DNA from: Corydoras sp. C115
Taxonomy: Eukaryota > Chordata > Actinopteri > Siluriformes > Callichthyidae
NCBI GenBank assembly: GCA_019802505.1
Contig: JAFMOC010000083.1
Location: 1,272,501-1,336,500, forward strand
DNA: 64,000 bases
Direction: 5' to 3'
Shown: positions 35,878 to 48,000 of the stretch, piece by piece
Numbering within the stretch: position 1 is the first letter of the stretch
Layout of the letters: each line of letters starts with the position of its first letter
Made by a program: the position numbers and the translations under genes
Notes under the pieces: generated by a model
Seen by the model: the letters and a program-made list of their open reading frames with translations, nothing else
Told to the model about the DNA's origin: nothing
Databases searched by the model: none

Positions 35878-36341
35878 CACACACTCACATTTCATTAATT
35901 CGTTCATTAACAACAATATTAACATTTGAACTGATTCATGGTAATACAGCAGGTGAAGTAATAAACAAAGAAATTTTCAACTCCAGTCATAGTGCTAAAA
36001 AATAAAGGACACTTAAAATTGGTTAAAATTGCCTTTTTATTCATCAGATATTCAGCAGGACTGCAGGTTGGTCAGGATTTTGGTTTGGGTTAGGATTAGT
36101 GTTGTGCTTTTCCGGAACAAAAGGGTTTAATGAAATGTATGACCGCTGATGTTTTGTCTGTGATTTGTTATTAATGCAGGTCTGGGTGATTAATTTCGGA
36201 GAATTTAATTAATTTGCAAAAATGGGTTTTGTATAAGGGGGTTGAATCAATATGCTAAACTTAATTCTGGATAAAAGCAATGTACTTATACTGCATGCAT
36301 TAGACATCCTGCAAACAATGCATTTATATTGCTTATATCTT

Positions 36342-36690
36342 TCATTCATTCATTCATTATCTCCCGCTTTATCCTCTATTAGGGTCGCGGTGGGGTTCCC
36401 CATACCTATCCAGGGGAGAACATCTCGGGCGCTGGGCAGAGAGACCCAGGTCAGGGCGCCAATCCATCGCTGGGCACACACTCACTCACACAGACACACT
36501 CTATATGTGGCAATTTGGAGAACTCAATTGACTTGATCCATGTTTTTGGACTGTGGGAGGAAACCGGAGAACCCGGAGGAAACCCACGCAGACACGGGGA
36601 GAACATGGAAACTCCACCCAGATGGGGATTCGAACCGTGAATCCCTAGCGCTGAGAGGCGAACGTGCTAACCACTAAGCCACCGTTCCGC
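36342..36690 (-). mobile_element. SINE-A copy
   Basis: Full head and tail; TGCTTATAT flanks both ends as a short duplication. Confidence 0.92.
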
Positions 36691-36748
36691 CTGCTTATAT
36701 GTTATAATTTTATATTTAATCATTTTAGATTCTTCACATAGTACAGTA

Positions 36749-36885
36749 TATCCATCCATTATCTTCCACGTTATCCTCTATTAGGGTCGTGGGGGGGGGG
36801 GGGGGTTCCCCATGCCCATCCAGGGGAGAACGTTTCGGGCGCTGGGCAGATACACCCAGGACAGGGCACCAATCTATTGCTGGGT
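36749..36885 (-). mobile_element. SINE-A, 3' part only
   Basis: Tail ATCCATCCATTATCTTCC through a G run to CAATCTATTGCTGGG; the rest is absent. Confidence 0.85.
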
Positions 36886-36889
36886 TAGT

Positions 36890-39120
36890 ACAGTATATGT
36901 TGTGGAAATTAAGTCCCCACTCTATATATTTAATTTTTAAATTCCTACTGGCCATGGGACCCTAAAACATTCAGATCTGTTCTAAAGCAAACATGGAACC
37001 AATACGTATTTGTTTTAACTGTACCTTCTGTTTTTATAAATACAGTTTATGTGTATTTATAAAACTTGAAATGGGGCAACTGTAATAACCACAATACCCC
37101 CTTGGTTTATTAAAGTATTTCTGATTCTGATTTCAATTGGATGTTTGTTTTGTTTTGTTTGAAATACATCGTCAGTGCCAATAATGTGTCATATCATATA
37201 ATAAATGTCTCTCTGTGGTCTAATCTTTGATAGTTGAATTTATATTTATAAAAAAGACTCAAGACTTCATCAGCTCCATAGAAAGAACATGTTGTCCTCT
37301 ACTGAGTCAAAAAGTGAGTCATCTAGTGGATTCAAGATGAAATACATAAATAGGATTCAGATTGTTTTTTTTTTTTTTTTTTTAGATTTTTCAAGATAAA
37401 TAAAGGAAAAATAGATATTTTCTTGATCCCATGTTTAAACCATGAACATTTCGGTTACAAAAGAATGTAGATAAAAATTGACAAAATACATTTCTGTAGA
37501 ATTCTGAATAAACCAAGCTGGAGTTCAGTGAAGCCTTTTTTCTGAATCCACTGTCTGTTTAAATTCCAAACATTATTCTGAAATTTGTTTATGTTTATGT
37601 GTATGTATCAAAATACTTATGTTATGATATGTTACCATACTTATGTCATATTAATTTATGAGGTATACATATACTAACAATGCAGTACTTGTTTCTGAAA
37701 AATGGGAGGGTTTTTTTTGTCTTGTGTTTTTTAGTGACTTGCAAATATTTACAGCTCTTTAATTTTCACCCTGAGTAGCTTTTATAATAACTGACTGAAA
37801 CTGTAAACTGTCAGAAAACTATTTCCGTAACCTCAAATTGCTGATTCCTCATTTCCTTTTTCGTTCTTGGGAAGAATGAGTGATAAATATCTTTCAAGCT
37901 CGCCATAGATTAGGGTCTTCAATTTGCCCCCATTCCAAAATTACAATGTAAAATCATTCAAAACTAACTTTGTACACTGTAACATTGAGTGACAGATAAT
38001 TTAAGCAACTGATGAAAAAATATTAATATTCAGTTATGTACAGTGCCAATAAGCCACCATAATTCCCTGTTCGAATTCTTACCTTTTGTCAGTTTAAACC
38101 CTTAAAATAGAAAACACATTTAAATTTCATTTTAGTTTTCACTCATTATAACACAAAAGTCATCAGCCCTTTACAATAAAATATTTAAGCACAACCAATT
38201 AACTTCAGGGGCCAATGTCAAAATAATTAATTAGTCATTTACACCAGATTTTTACAAATCATGCATTATTAATGGTGAAATCTTGGTGTTAAATTAAAAT
38301 GGTGAAAGAGTCAGCTTTATACTTAACTGAGTACAAAATTAATATAAAAAAAAAGCTTAACTAGTTCTCAGTACTGTGAAAAGGCCATTCCTTGAAACTT
38401 TGATGACAGGGCATCATCATCTGAGATCTACAGAACAGAAAGTGTTAAAAATGTGCCTATGAAGGAGCCAAATAATTAACAACATAAAAAAATGCTATAC
38501 AAAGACGAAGTTGCTGCAAAAGGTTTAATAGTGAGAAAGAGGAATATGGAAGTGACTCACTCGAACTCCCAGTACTATTTCTGTACACAGTACCTACTGG
38601 AAACGCACTGTGGTAGACATGTGTCATCAGTTAGGCCTGGACGATTACTAGAGAGCTGATGAGATGAGCAGTTCTCCTTTCAGACAATGACCTTAAATAC
38701 ACTCCAAAAAAAATAAATCAGGTGATTATTAAATAGATGGTGCATGTGCTTGAGGGAGCAAGTCAAAGATTTAAGTTTGCAGATAGAAAATGGATTTCGC
38801 AGTGAATTGCTGTGTCTCATAAAATACGACTAAACCCTGAACAGTTCTGTAAGAAATATTAGAAGATATTCCTTAAACAAAATTTACAAACTACATATTC
38901 AAATAGAGTGATGACTCTGCACAGTATTTTATATGATCTCAAACCCTAAGATTTACTTTTAAAAATGTTTTCAATACTCTTTTCAATTGCTTTTATGTGG
39001 GGCGAGTACAGAACTAAACGTAGACGCAGTTGGTAAACTGTAAATAAAATACCATTATAAATGGTTCCAATGATTATTATAAATACAGTGGAGTGTAAAT
39101 TAGGCATTTTGGCCTTCTTG
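36890..39120. other. Intergenic DNA between gpha2 and ppp2r5b, nothing recognised
   Basis: Only a T run at 37366-37383 stands out. No exon, RNA gene or known repeat recognised in about 2.2 kb of AT-rich sequence. Confidence 0.5.
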
Positions 39121-39133
39121 ATTTAATCCAGGG

Positions 39134-39410
39134 GCAACACGGTGGCTTAGTGGTGAGCATGTTCGCCTCTCAGCGCTGGGGATCCAGGTTCGAATCCCGA
39201 TCTGGGTGGAGTTTCCATGTTCTCCCCGTGTTTGCGAGGGTTTTCGCCGGGTTCTCCGGTTTCCTCCCACAGTCCAAAAACATGGATTTAAGATAAATTG
39301 CCCCATATAGAGTGCACTTCTGAGTGATAGTTTGGCACCCTGTCCTGGCTGTATCTACCCAGCGCTCGAAACATTCTCCCCTGGATGGGAGGTAATGAAA
39401 GAATGAATGA
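39134..39410 (+). mobile_element. SINE-A copy, internally deleted
   Basis: 13-bp duplication ATTTAATCCAGGG at 39121-39133 and 39411-39423. Confidence 0.92.
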
Positions 39411-39654
39411 ATTTAATCCAGGGTGTTTGTCTTTTCTTGGACAGAGAAAAGGCAGTTGAGCAGTCGTCTATCGAGGGAAAAACTGAAAACATGGTTAGAA
39501 AACCATGTTAAACGCTTTCAGCCAATTTCTCTTTTTGAGATATACTTTTAGCAAAGACCTCAGCAAAGGAACTAGTTAATTCCTCAAATGAACAGATATG
39601 TTCACATGGATCACTCCAGGAATCATGATTCATCCGATGATGAAGTTCTGCAAA

Positions 39655-39729
39655 ATGTCTATTAGCGCAGTTGGTTAGAGCGTGGTGCTAATAACTCCAA
39701 GGTCATAGGTTCGATCCCTGTATCGGCCA
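39655..39729 (+). pseudogene. tRNA-Ile(AAT)-like pseudogene
   Basis: The D arm, anticodon loop CTAATAA and T arm (GGTTCGATCC) align base for base with vertebrate tRNA-Ile-AAT. The acceptor stem has two mismatches, and the D and anticodon stems have one each, so it is probably not functional. No poly(A) or CCA follows. Confidence 0.7.
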
Positions 39730-39740
39730 ATTTTACGTTA

Positions 39741-39950
39741 TAGGGAGTGGTAGCTCAGTGGTTAGGGTGTTGTTATCAATCTGAAGGTTGGGGGTTCAAA
39801 ATCCCAGGTCTACAGAAGTTACCAGTGTGGGTCCTTGAGCAAGACCCTTAACCCTCATTGCTCCAGGGATGTTGTGATTAACCCTGTGCTCACCTTGTAA
39901 GTCGCTTTGGATAAAAGCGTCTGCTAAAAGACCAAATGTAAATGTAAATG
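39741..39950 (+). mobile_element. tRNA-derived SINE with L2-type tail
   Basis: Head TGGTAGCTCAGTGGTTAGGGTG (A box), GGGTTCAAAATCCCA (B box), middle TCCTTGAGCAAGACCCTTAACC, and tail AAGTCGCTTTGGATAAAAGCGTCTGC. This is a different family from SINE-A. Confidence 0.88.
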
Positions 39951-42258
39951 CCTTTTTACTACGAAAGAGAAATACTTGAAAATAAAAGACATGACATTAA
40001 AATCTAAGATTTTTTTGTTTGGGCTTTTATGTGTGGTCTATTCACTCGCGTGTGAATAATGACATATAACACACACTTCTGATTTTGAAGCACTTCAACA
40101 AACATGTTCATGTTTATATCCTTTTTTATACATTCATTTCCCAAAGCTGTTGGTCCCCCAAAAATACATTGCTATGTTTAAACACAAAACATCAATCAAT
40201 CAAGAGGACAGTGCAATTCTATCTGAAGTGATGCTACGTAGGCCTACAGTTCCAGTCCATTGCCTTCCCTATTCTATCGAGTCTCTGACTGACTCTCGTG
40301 TCTAACCGTTCTCAGTATGGGAATAATAAAACGAATGGTAATGAATTCTCACATTTTTTCTGTTGTTTTAACGGAGATGAATGATGGAATCTGCAAATAC
40401 AGAACCAACAAACAACATCGAGAGATTTACAATCTAGGATACAATCAATCCGAATGGCATGTTCCGATTTGACCCTGTTCATTGTTTCATTTCGTGCTAA
40501 TATCTACTCTTTGTGTTCCCATTTACAGCAGTATACACAAAATGGCAAACACATGATCATGCATACTGCTTTTCCCAGTGGCGGGGAAGTGAGCTCAGTC
40601 CTGTATTCATTTCCCGTTCGCTTCGGTAAGCTTTTGCCCGACGAATGACTCGTTATAATTATATTATAAATAGTAATAAATATCAACCGCAAACCTCTTA
40701 TACAAAAATAAAAAATAAGGACAGTCAACAAAATGTAAAAATATCACCATCTTCAAATTTCCAGATGTGTACTGAAGTCGGTGGTATGGGAGCAACAATA
40801 GGTGAAGGAAAAAAATGCTGACACACTTAAAATGAATGAGAATATTGCTAAAGAAACACATAGTCATGTTTTTTTTTCTCGAAAAATCCCAGAAGAACGG
40901 ACTAGAATTAACGGTTTGTCGTCACGTCTCAACAAGTTTAGTCTAGCAGCATACTTTAGTTATGTTTAAGAGGTGCTACACTAGAATACCCCCACCAACA
41001 CTAGAATCATACAGATATATTTATATATGTATATATTTATATATAAAACCATCAGTTAAAGTAGTAATAGAAGTAGTACTTATAGAATAAGCTGTAGTAA
41101 GAACTTTAGAATCATTACTTTTACATAGTCAGCTTCATCAGATTTCTTTTCAGCAGTTTTTTTTTTTCAGTATTCCGCTTCGTTTCATGTAAGTGGGAGT
41201 CCATTGATCAGTATGTGGCTGCGACTCATGAATATGACTGGTGACAAGTTCCAAAGCTTAACCAATCATCTGTGTATGTAGTGTGTCTTTGTGTGTACGT
41301 GTGTTTGTGTTTGCACCTGTGTGTTTGTGGAGCATGACTGCTAGTTGCCCGTCTTTGTTACTCTGTCCCTATCGTGGCTCCATGTGAGGATGTCTTGTGC
41401 TGCATGTATCTTTTTAGTGCAAACTAAGGAGGCGCTGAACTATAAAGTTTAGATTACAAATTCCAGACAGGACCACATAAGCCTTCAATCCAACTCCTCT
41501 TCCTCAGTTAGAAGACCTATCTAATATCCAGTTTTTTAAAATGAGAATTTTCATTTCAAGACATGTACAGAACACCTGGTGGTAATGGTGGCTTGGGGTG
41601 AGCTTCACATGTAAAATGCTCTTTTTTTATTCTGTTCAGTTTTCTTTTTTAGACTTTAAGGCATTCTGAGACTGCATGCAAAGGTTGTAAATACTGCCAT
41701 ATCATTTATTGGTGTATTTAACTGTGTTTAAAGAAAGTATATAGGCTATAGGTAGACCTTTAGACACCGTCAAGTAGCATACAGGTCTATGTTCATTTCC
41801 AGTTGGTGATTTGCATTACTTCTTTGTACTGCGTATTACGCAAGGTTGTATTTGACTAGAATTCGGCATTATTTTAACTGCAATGACAAATTGGTGTTGT
41901 TTAAACTATCAGTGGGAGGGGGGAAATGTAATGTACATACATTGTACATTAAAATGTCTATTAATGTATCTTATACTTTCATTGCTAAATCTGCACGTTG
42001 CCTGTCTCTCACTTCAAGACAAGGGTTATGAATTTGTGGGGATACGTGTATGTATGAAAACATATAGATGAGAGGAGGGAGAAGCGAAGTTTGAAATGAA
42101 TAAATGAGTAGTGAGATAAGTCAGAATATGAGCTAAATGTGTTTAAGCTAGTAGGGAGGTGGAAATAAAGGTAGGGCATGATAGGAGGTACTCATATAGT
42201 TTTTTCATCATTCACATATTCACATATTACTCTCACATAACATTTATCTGTGTTCATG

Positions 42259-42262
<4 letters not shown>
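39951..42262. other. DNA downstream of ppp2r5b, possible 3'UTR, nothing certain
   Basis: The ppp2r5b mRNA end must lie left of 42598 but no clear poly(A) site was fixed. A few reverse-strand AATAAA matches occur (for example near 41630). No other gene seen. Confidence 0.4.

Positions 42263-42338
<76 letters not shown>
42263..42338. repeat. (AT)n microsatellite
   Basis: About 38 AT units, 260 bp beyond the ppp2r5b stop. Confidence 0.97.
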
Positions 42339-42341
<3 letters not shown>

Positions 42342-42540
42342 GATATACAACCTGCTGTTTTTATGTATTTGTTCAGGCTGTTGTTGTGTTATTACTATTA
42401 GGTATATGTATCGTTATGTAGTTGGTGGGAATGTTTGTTTCAAGAGTTGAAGGTTGATTTCAGAGTAAAAACTGTCTGTAAAACAAAATGTATCGTCATG
42501 GTTTTCATATATGTACATCCTGTATTGTGCATTTGTGGTT

Positions 42541-42549
42541 GTGTGTGTG

Positions 42550-42583
<34 letters not shown>

Positions 42584-42596
42584 TGTGTGTGTGTGT
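42541..42596. repeat. ppp2r5b: (GT)n directly after the ppp2r5b stop
   Basis: The array begins 2 bases past the stop codon, so the transcript has a CA repeat at the very start of its 3'UTR. Confidence 0.95.
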
Positions 42597-42597
42597 T

Positions 42598-45012
42598 CTA
42601 GGTGGTGTTGGCAGCGCCGCTCTCTGGCTCATTCTTGCTCGGGTTCTCTCTTTCCTGCAGGTTCTTCTGGTTACGGCTCGCCTCTCCCAGACTCTGCAGC
42701 CTCCGCTCCTGCTGCTCCTCCAGCCCCCTCCACAACTCAGCACGCTCCCGCTCCCTTTTTAACTCCCTACCAAAAATAAATGATGGAAGTGCATGGGTTA
42801 GAAATAAGGATAAATAAGGTTCAAATATGGGTTTATGAACAAACCTTTTTGTCACTATAAATTCTAAATAATTCATGCACAGCAGGGTAGTGAAATGTAG
42901 TAAAATGGGAGCTCACTTCTGTTTCTCCACCTTGTAGGAGGCAGTGAGGTCATCGAAAAGCTTGCTATTCATCTCCATAAAGGTCTTCAACACATTGTAG
43001 ATGAGAGAAACAATTGTTCTGATAAAAGAACAGGTTTATGAAACTGATTAATCAATGGCAAATCAATTAACAACAATGTTTTTAAGAAACTGGAGCTACT
43101 AAAATACCAAATGTGGACAAATTGCTGATTCGCTCATTAAGCATGCAGCTGAACATGTTGTGGAAAGACAGCCTGTGGTGTGGGGGTGTGATGGGCGGAG
43201 TCTGCAGACACGAGACGGGCTTCGAGTGGAAAGATGAGTTTCCCATTATGAAGTACCACATGGATACCCAGTCGGAAGTTAAAGTCATTCATTCATTCAT
43301 TCATTATCTTCCGCTTTATCCTCTATTAGGGTCGCGGTGGGGTTCCCCATGCCCATCCAGGGGAGAACGTCTCGGGCGCTGGGCAGATACACCCAGGACA
43401 GGGCACCAATCCATCGCTGGGCACACACTCACTCACACAGACACACTCTATATGGGGCAATTTTTGAGAATTCAATTGACTTGATCCATGTTTTTGGACT
43501 GTGGGAGGAAACCGGAGAACCCGGAGGAAACCCACGCAGACACGGGGAGAACATGGAAACTCCACCCAGATGGGGATTCGAACCGGGAATCCCTAACGCT
43601 GAGAGACGAACGTGCTGACCACTAAGCCACCGTGCCGCCAATAAGTTAAAGTCAGATACATCAAAATTTTGGATGCAGCACGAATTGGCCGAGTAGTGAT
43701 GTAAATGATGTGATCTAAGCCCATCTCCCATCTGCTGACTCTGCTCACTTCACAGGCTGATTTTCCACGTCATGCTCAGCTGGATGCTTAGTAATACTTA
43801 CTAATAACTCTGCAGCCCAACTCGTGTTCAACCAACCCAAGCGAACTCATGTCACTCTACTACTCATCTCTTTCTATTGACTCACTGTAGCTGCTCGCAT
43901 TCAGTACAAGGCACTGACCTACAAGACAATCTCTGGATCTGCCCCCTCTTACATTCACTCTATATTTCCATGATACACTCCAACTGTACTTTCTAGTGAT
44001 GAATGTCGTCTGGTCAAATATATATAATATATTATTATTATTATATTGTCATAATAATATATATTATTATTATTCATTCATTCATTCATTCATTATCTTG
44101 CGCTTTATTCTATACTAGGGTCGCGGGGGGTTCCCCATGCCCATCCAGGGGAGAACGCCCCAGGCGCCGAGCAGACACACCCAGGACAGGGCGCCAATCC
44201 ATCGCTGGGCACACACTCACTCACACTGACAGACACGCACACAAACACACTCTATATGGGGCAATTTGGAGAACTCAATTGACTTGTTCCATGTTTTTGG
44301 ACTGTGGGAGGAAACCGGAGAACCCGGAGGAAACCCACGCGGACACGGGGAGAACATGGAAACTCCACCCAGATGGGGATTCGAACCGGAAATCCCTAGT
44401 GCTGAGAGGAGAACATGCTAACCACTAAGCCACCGTGCCGCCCATATTATTATTATTATTATTATTATTATAAAAGATGGCGGCATGGTGGCTTATACAC
44501 TTATACACACACGCACACATTCACACACAATATGATTCATATGCCCCCCCCACCACCCCACCCGGCTCTCTCGCTGTTACCAAAACCGGTATGTGGCCAC
44601 GCCCCCGTGCCTAAATCCGAAGCACTGCCTCGAGAATCATCTACATTACATACAGTAGATTCTGATTGCGTTTTTACACTTTATTTGACTGACAAGATGA
44701 GTGAAGAACGAGTGAAGCTCAAAAAGAACTAAAATGTTCCACTTTCATTTAGAGTGGGGGTGTGAATATTTTTTTACGAACTCAAAATGCATTTGCTTTT
44801 ATTAATGTTCATGTTCTGTTTGGGGGAAGCATAGTGGCTTAGTGGTTAGCATGTTCTCCTCTCAGTGCTAAGGATTCCCGGTTCGAATCCCATCTGGGTG
44901 GAGTTTCCATGTTCCCCCCGTGTCCCGTGGCTTTCCTTCGGATTCTCCGGTTTCCTCCCACAGTCCAAAAACATGGATCAAGGTCAATTGAATTCTCCAA
45001 ATTGCCCCATAT

Positions 45013-45064
<52 letters not shown>

Positions 45065-48000
45065 TGAGTGAGTGTCCAGTGATAGATTGGCGCCCTGTCC
45101 TGGGTGTATCTGCCCAGCGCCCGAAGTGTTCTCCCCTGGATGGGCATGGGGAACCCCCCCGCGACCCTAATAGAGGATAAAGCGAAAGATAATGGATGGA
45201 TGTTCTGTTTGGGGAAATGTGATTGTTGTACATTTGTGCTGTATACTATGTGTTTAACTAAAATTAGGTTCTCCGTGCTATTTGCTGGAATGTGTTTAAT
45301 AAAAGAGAAATTCTAACAGATTCGACAATACCAACATGATGTGTGTAAACAGGTTTCAATATAAAAGCCTAAAAAATAGAGATTGACCCCAGTGGATCTC
45401 GATGACATGTCCAATGAAAAAGTAGATCTCGGGCCAGAAAAGTGTGGGCACCCCTGGTTTACAGTTATGAGAACCTGAACCAAACCTACTTCTGGGGCCT
45501 TCTGTTGGTCTCAACACTGTGACCTAATTAATGTCAGCGATTCTCTTCCTTTTAATTACTTCATTTAATCTAATCATTCTCTCTCTGCATGTGATTAATA
45601 AAGCTGTACAAATTCTTCCAGACAGACTCTACAGTTCCAGGTACTTTCAAGTTCTGCATTATTACCACAAGTTCCCATTTTCATCTCTTAAACTGTTTGT
45701 AGTCAATCACATCCTTATTTGTGCAATGCTGTCAGCTTGTATGGTGTTGCTGTATCTTCATGTCTTATTCACTGTATTTCTCCCTGCATTTATACCACAG
45801 TGAAACTAAAGCAATAAGGTACGAGAGGGTGAGCATTATTGTGAATAAATCATGGGAAAGAGGTGTTAGGCATGATATGAAGCGGAGTTCCATTACACCT
45901 TTTTTACGTGATTTATTCACAATAATGCACTGCCTTGAGTGCATTCTGCTTTTACAAAACAGTTACAAACACACTATAATAAAAAAAAAACATAATACAA
46001 AGCTATGTTTTTAGTGAAATGTTTTTATTAAAAGCAAAATCGTTGATAACCTGGTCTTAAGCGAAGTAATCGAGTACAGTTTTCAAAGTGCAATTGGAAA
46101 ACAGGATTTTTCTAACAATCAAATACTGCCATCTAGTGGCCAAATTACAGAACACAGTTTATAAAAAAAACACCAGGAAAATAATATATAGTATATCACG
46201 CATTGATACGAATGTGAAGCACTCAGAAGTGTGTTAGTGTCAATAATAAAATGGCTGGACAAACAAATAGTTCCGGTTCTTAAATCTGATTGGCTCACCC
46301 GTTTGTCCAGCCGTGAAATTCATTCATTCATTATCTTCCGCTTTATCCTCTATTAGGGTCGCAGGGGGGGGTTCCCCATGCCCATCCAGGGGAGAACGTT
46401 TCGGTCGCTGGGCAGATAGACCCAGGACAGGGCGCCAATCCATCACTGGACACACACTCACACACACAGACACACACACAAACACACTCTAGATGGGGCA
46501 ATTTGGAGAACTCAATTGACTTGATCCATGTTTTTGGACTGTGGGAGGAAACCGGAGAACCCGGAGGAAACCCACGCGGACACGGGGAGAACATGGAAAC
46601 TCCACCCAGATGGGGATTCGAACCGGGAATCCCTAGTGCTGAGAGGCGAACGTGCTAACCACTAAGCCACCGTGCTGCCCAGCCGTGAAATTATTGACAA
46701 TAATGCACGCTTAACATTTGTATTATTGCATGATATACAACACATTATTTTCCCGATGTTTTTTTATAAAATGTGTTGTGTAATTTCGCCACTAGATAGC
46801 AGTATTTAATCATTAAAGAAACCAGAATCGTGTTACTCTGGATCATTGTTTACTTTAAAAACCTGACAAGATTATGCCGCGAAGGACCCGCAGATTATTA
46901 ACGTTTATGCTTTTAATGAACGCATTTATAAATCAAATCTTGTTTTTTATTATAGTGTGTAACCGATTTATTAAAACAATATGACACACAAGTAGCCAGC
47001 AGATTATTAACGTTTATGCTTTTAATGAATGCATTTACAAATCAAACCTTGTTTTTATTATAGTGTGTAACCCATTTATAAAAGCAATATGGCACACAAG
47101 TGCATTTTGGTGATAAATCACAGGACAGCGTTGTAATGGAACTAATAAAACCTCGTTCCCGATTTATTCACATTAATGCTCGCCCTCTCGTACCTTATTG
47201 CTTTAATATCAAGTGAACAACTCTATATTTCTGAGGTTTTGATTTCACAGAATAATAATCACAAACTGCAATTACTTACTGGTTCCAGTGCTCTTTGGAG
47301 ACCCTGTAGAGTGTGCCAAATACCAGAGGCAGGATGACCTGACAGTTCTCCTCGATCAGACTCAGGATATACTCATTATTCCAGAAATACAGAGCCCGCT
47401 CTGCAACCTGACACATGAGGTGAAGATTAACATCCTCCAAAGAGACATTACTCACTTTAAGTCTCCCTGCATACAACAGTGGTTACCAGTCCTGGACATT
47501 AAACTTCCTGTTGAGTGTTCCAATCACATTTATGGTATTATGTGTCGCTCCAGTTTGCTCTTTGTGGTTTAGGTTGGGAACCTTATAAAGCTGCTTTGAG
47601 ACAATGTACTATTGTTAAAAGTGCTATATAAAAAGGTGAAACATCTGCTTTAGCTAACTGACATCAACTGAATGGCTGAATCAGAAACATGTGTTGGGTC
47701 AGTGGGGGTAGCATAATATATAGAAGCAACACATGCCTAACACAAGGACGCCCACCACAGCTCCTCTCAGCTCATCTTGAAAATGCTGTAATGCTGCATC
47801 TACCATTAAAACTGTCATTACTCATTATAAAACAGGTACTTCCCATCGTCCAGCCGTGACATTATTGTGATTGTTCCCATTTGTAAGTCATTTTGGATAA
47901 AAGTGTCTGCTTAATAACTAAATGTAAATGTAATGTAAATGTAATAATAAGCAAAAAGCCACGTTTGGCCACGCTCGACATCAACTGATGAGAAACATGT

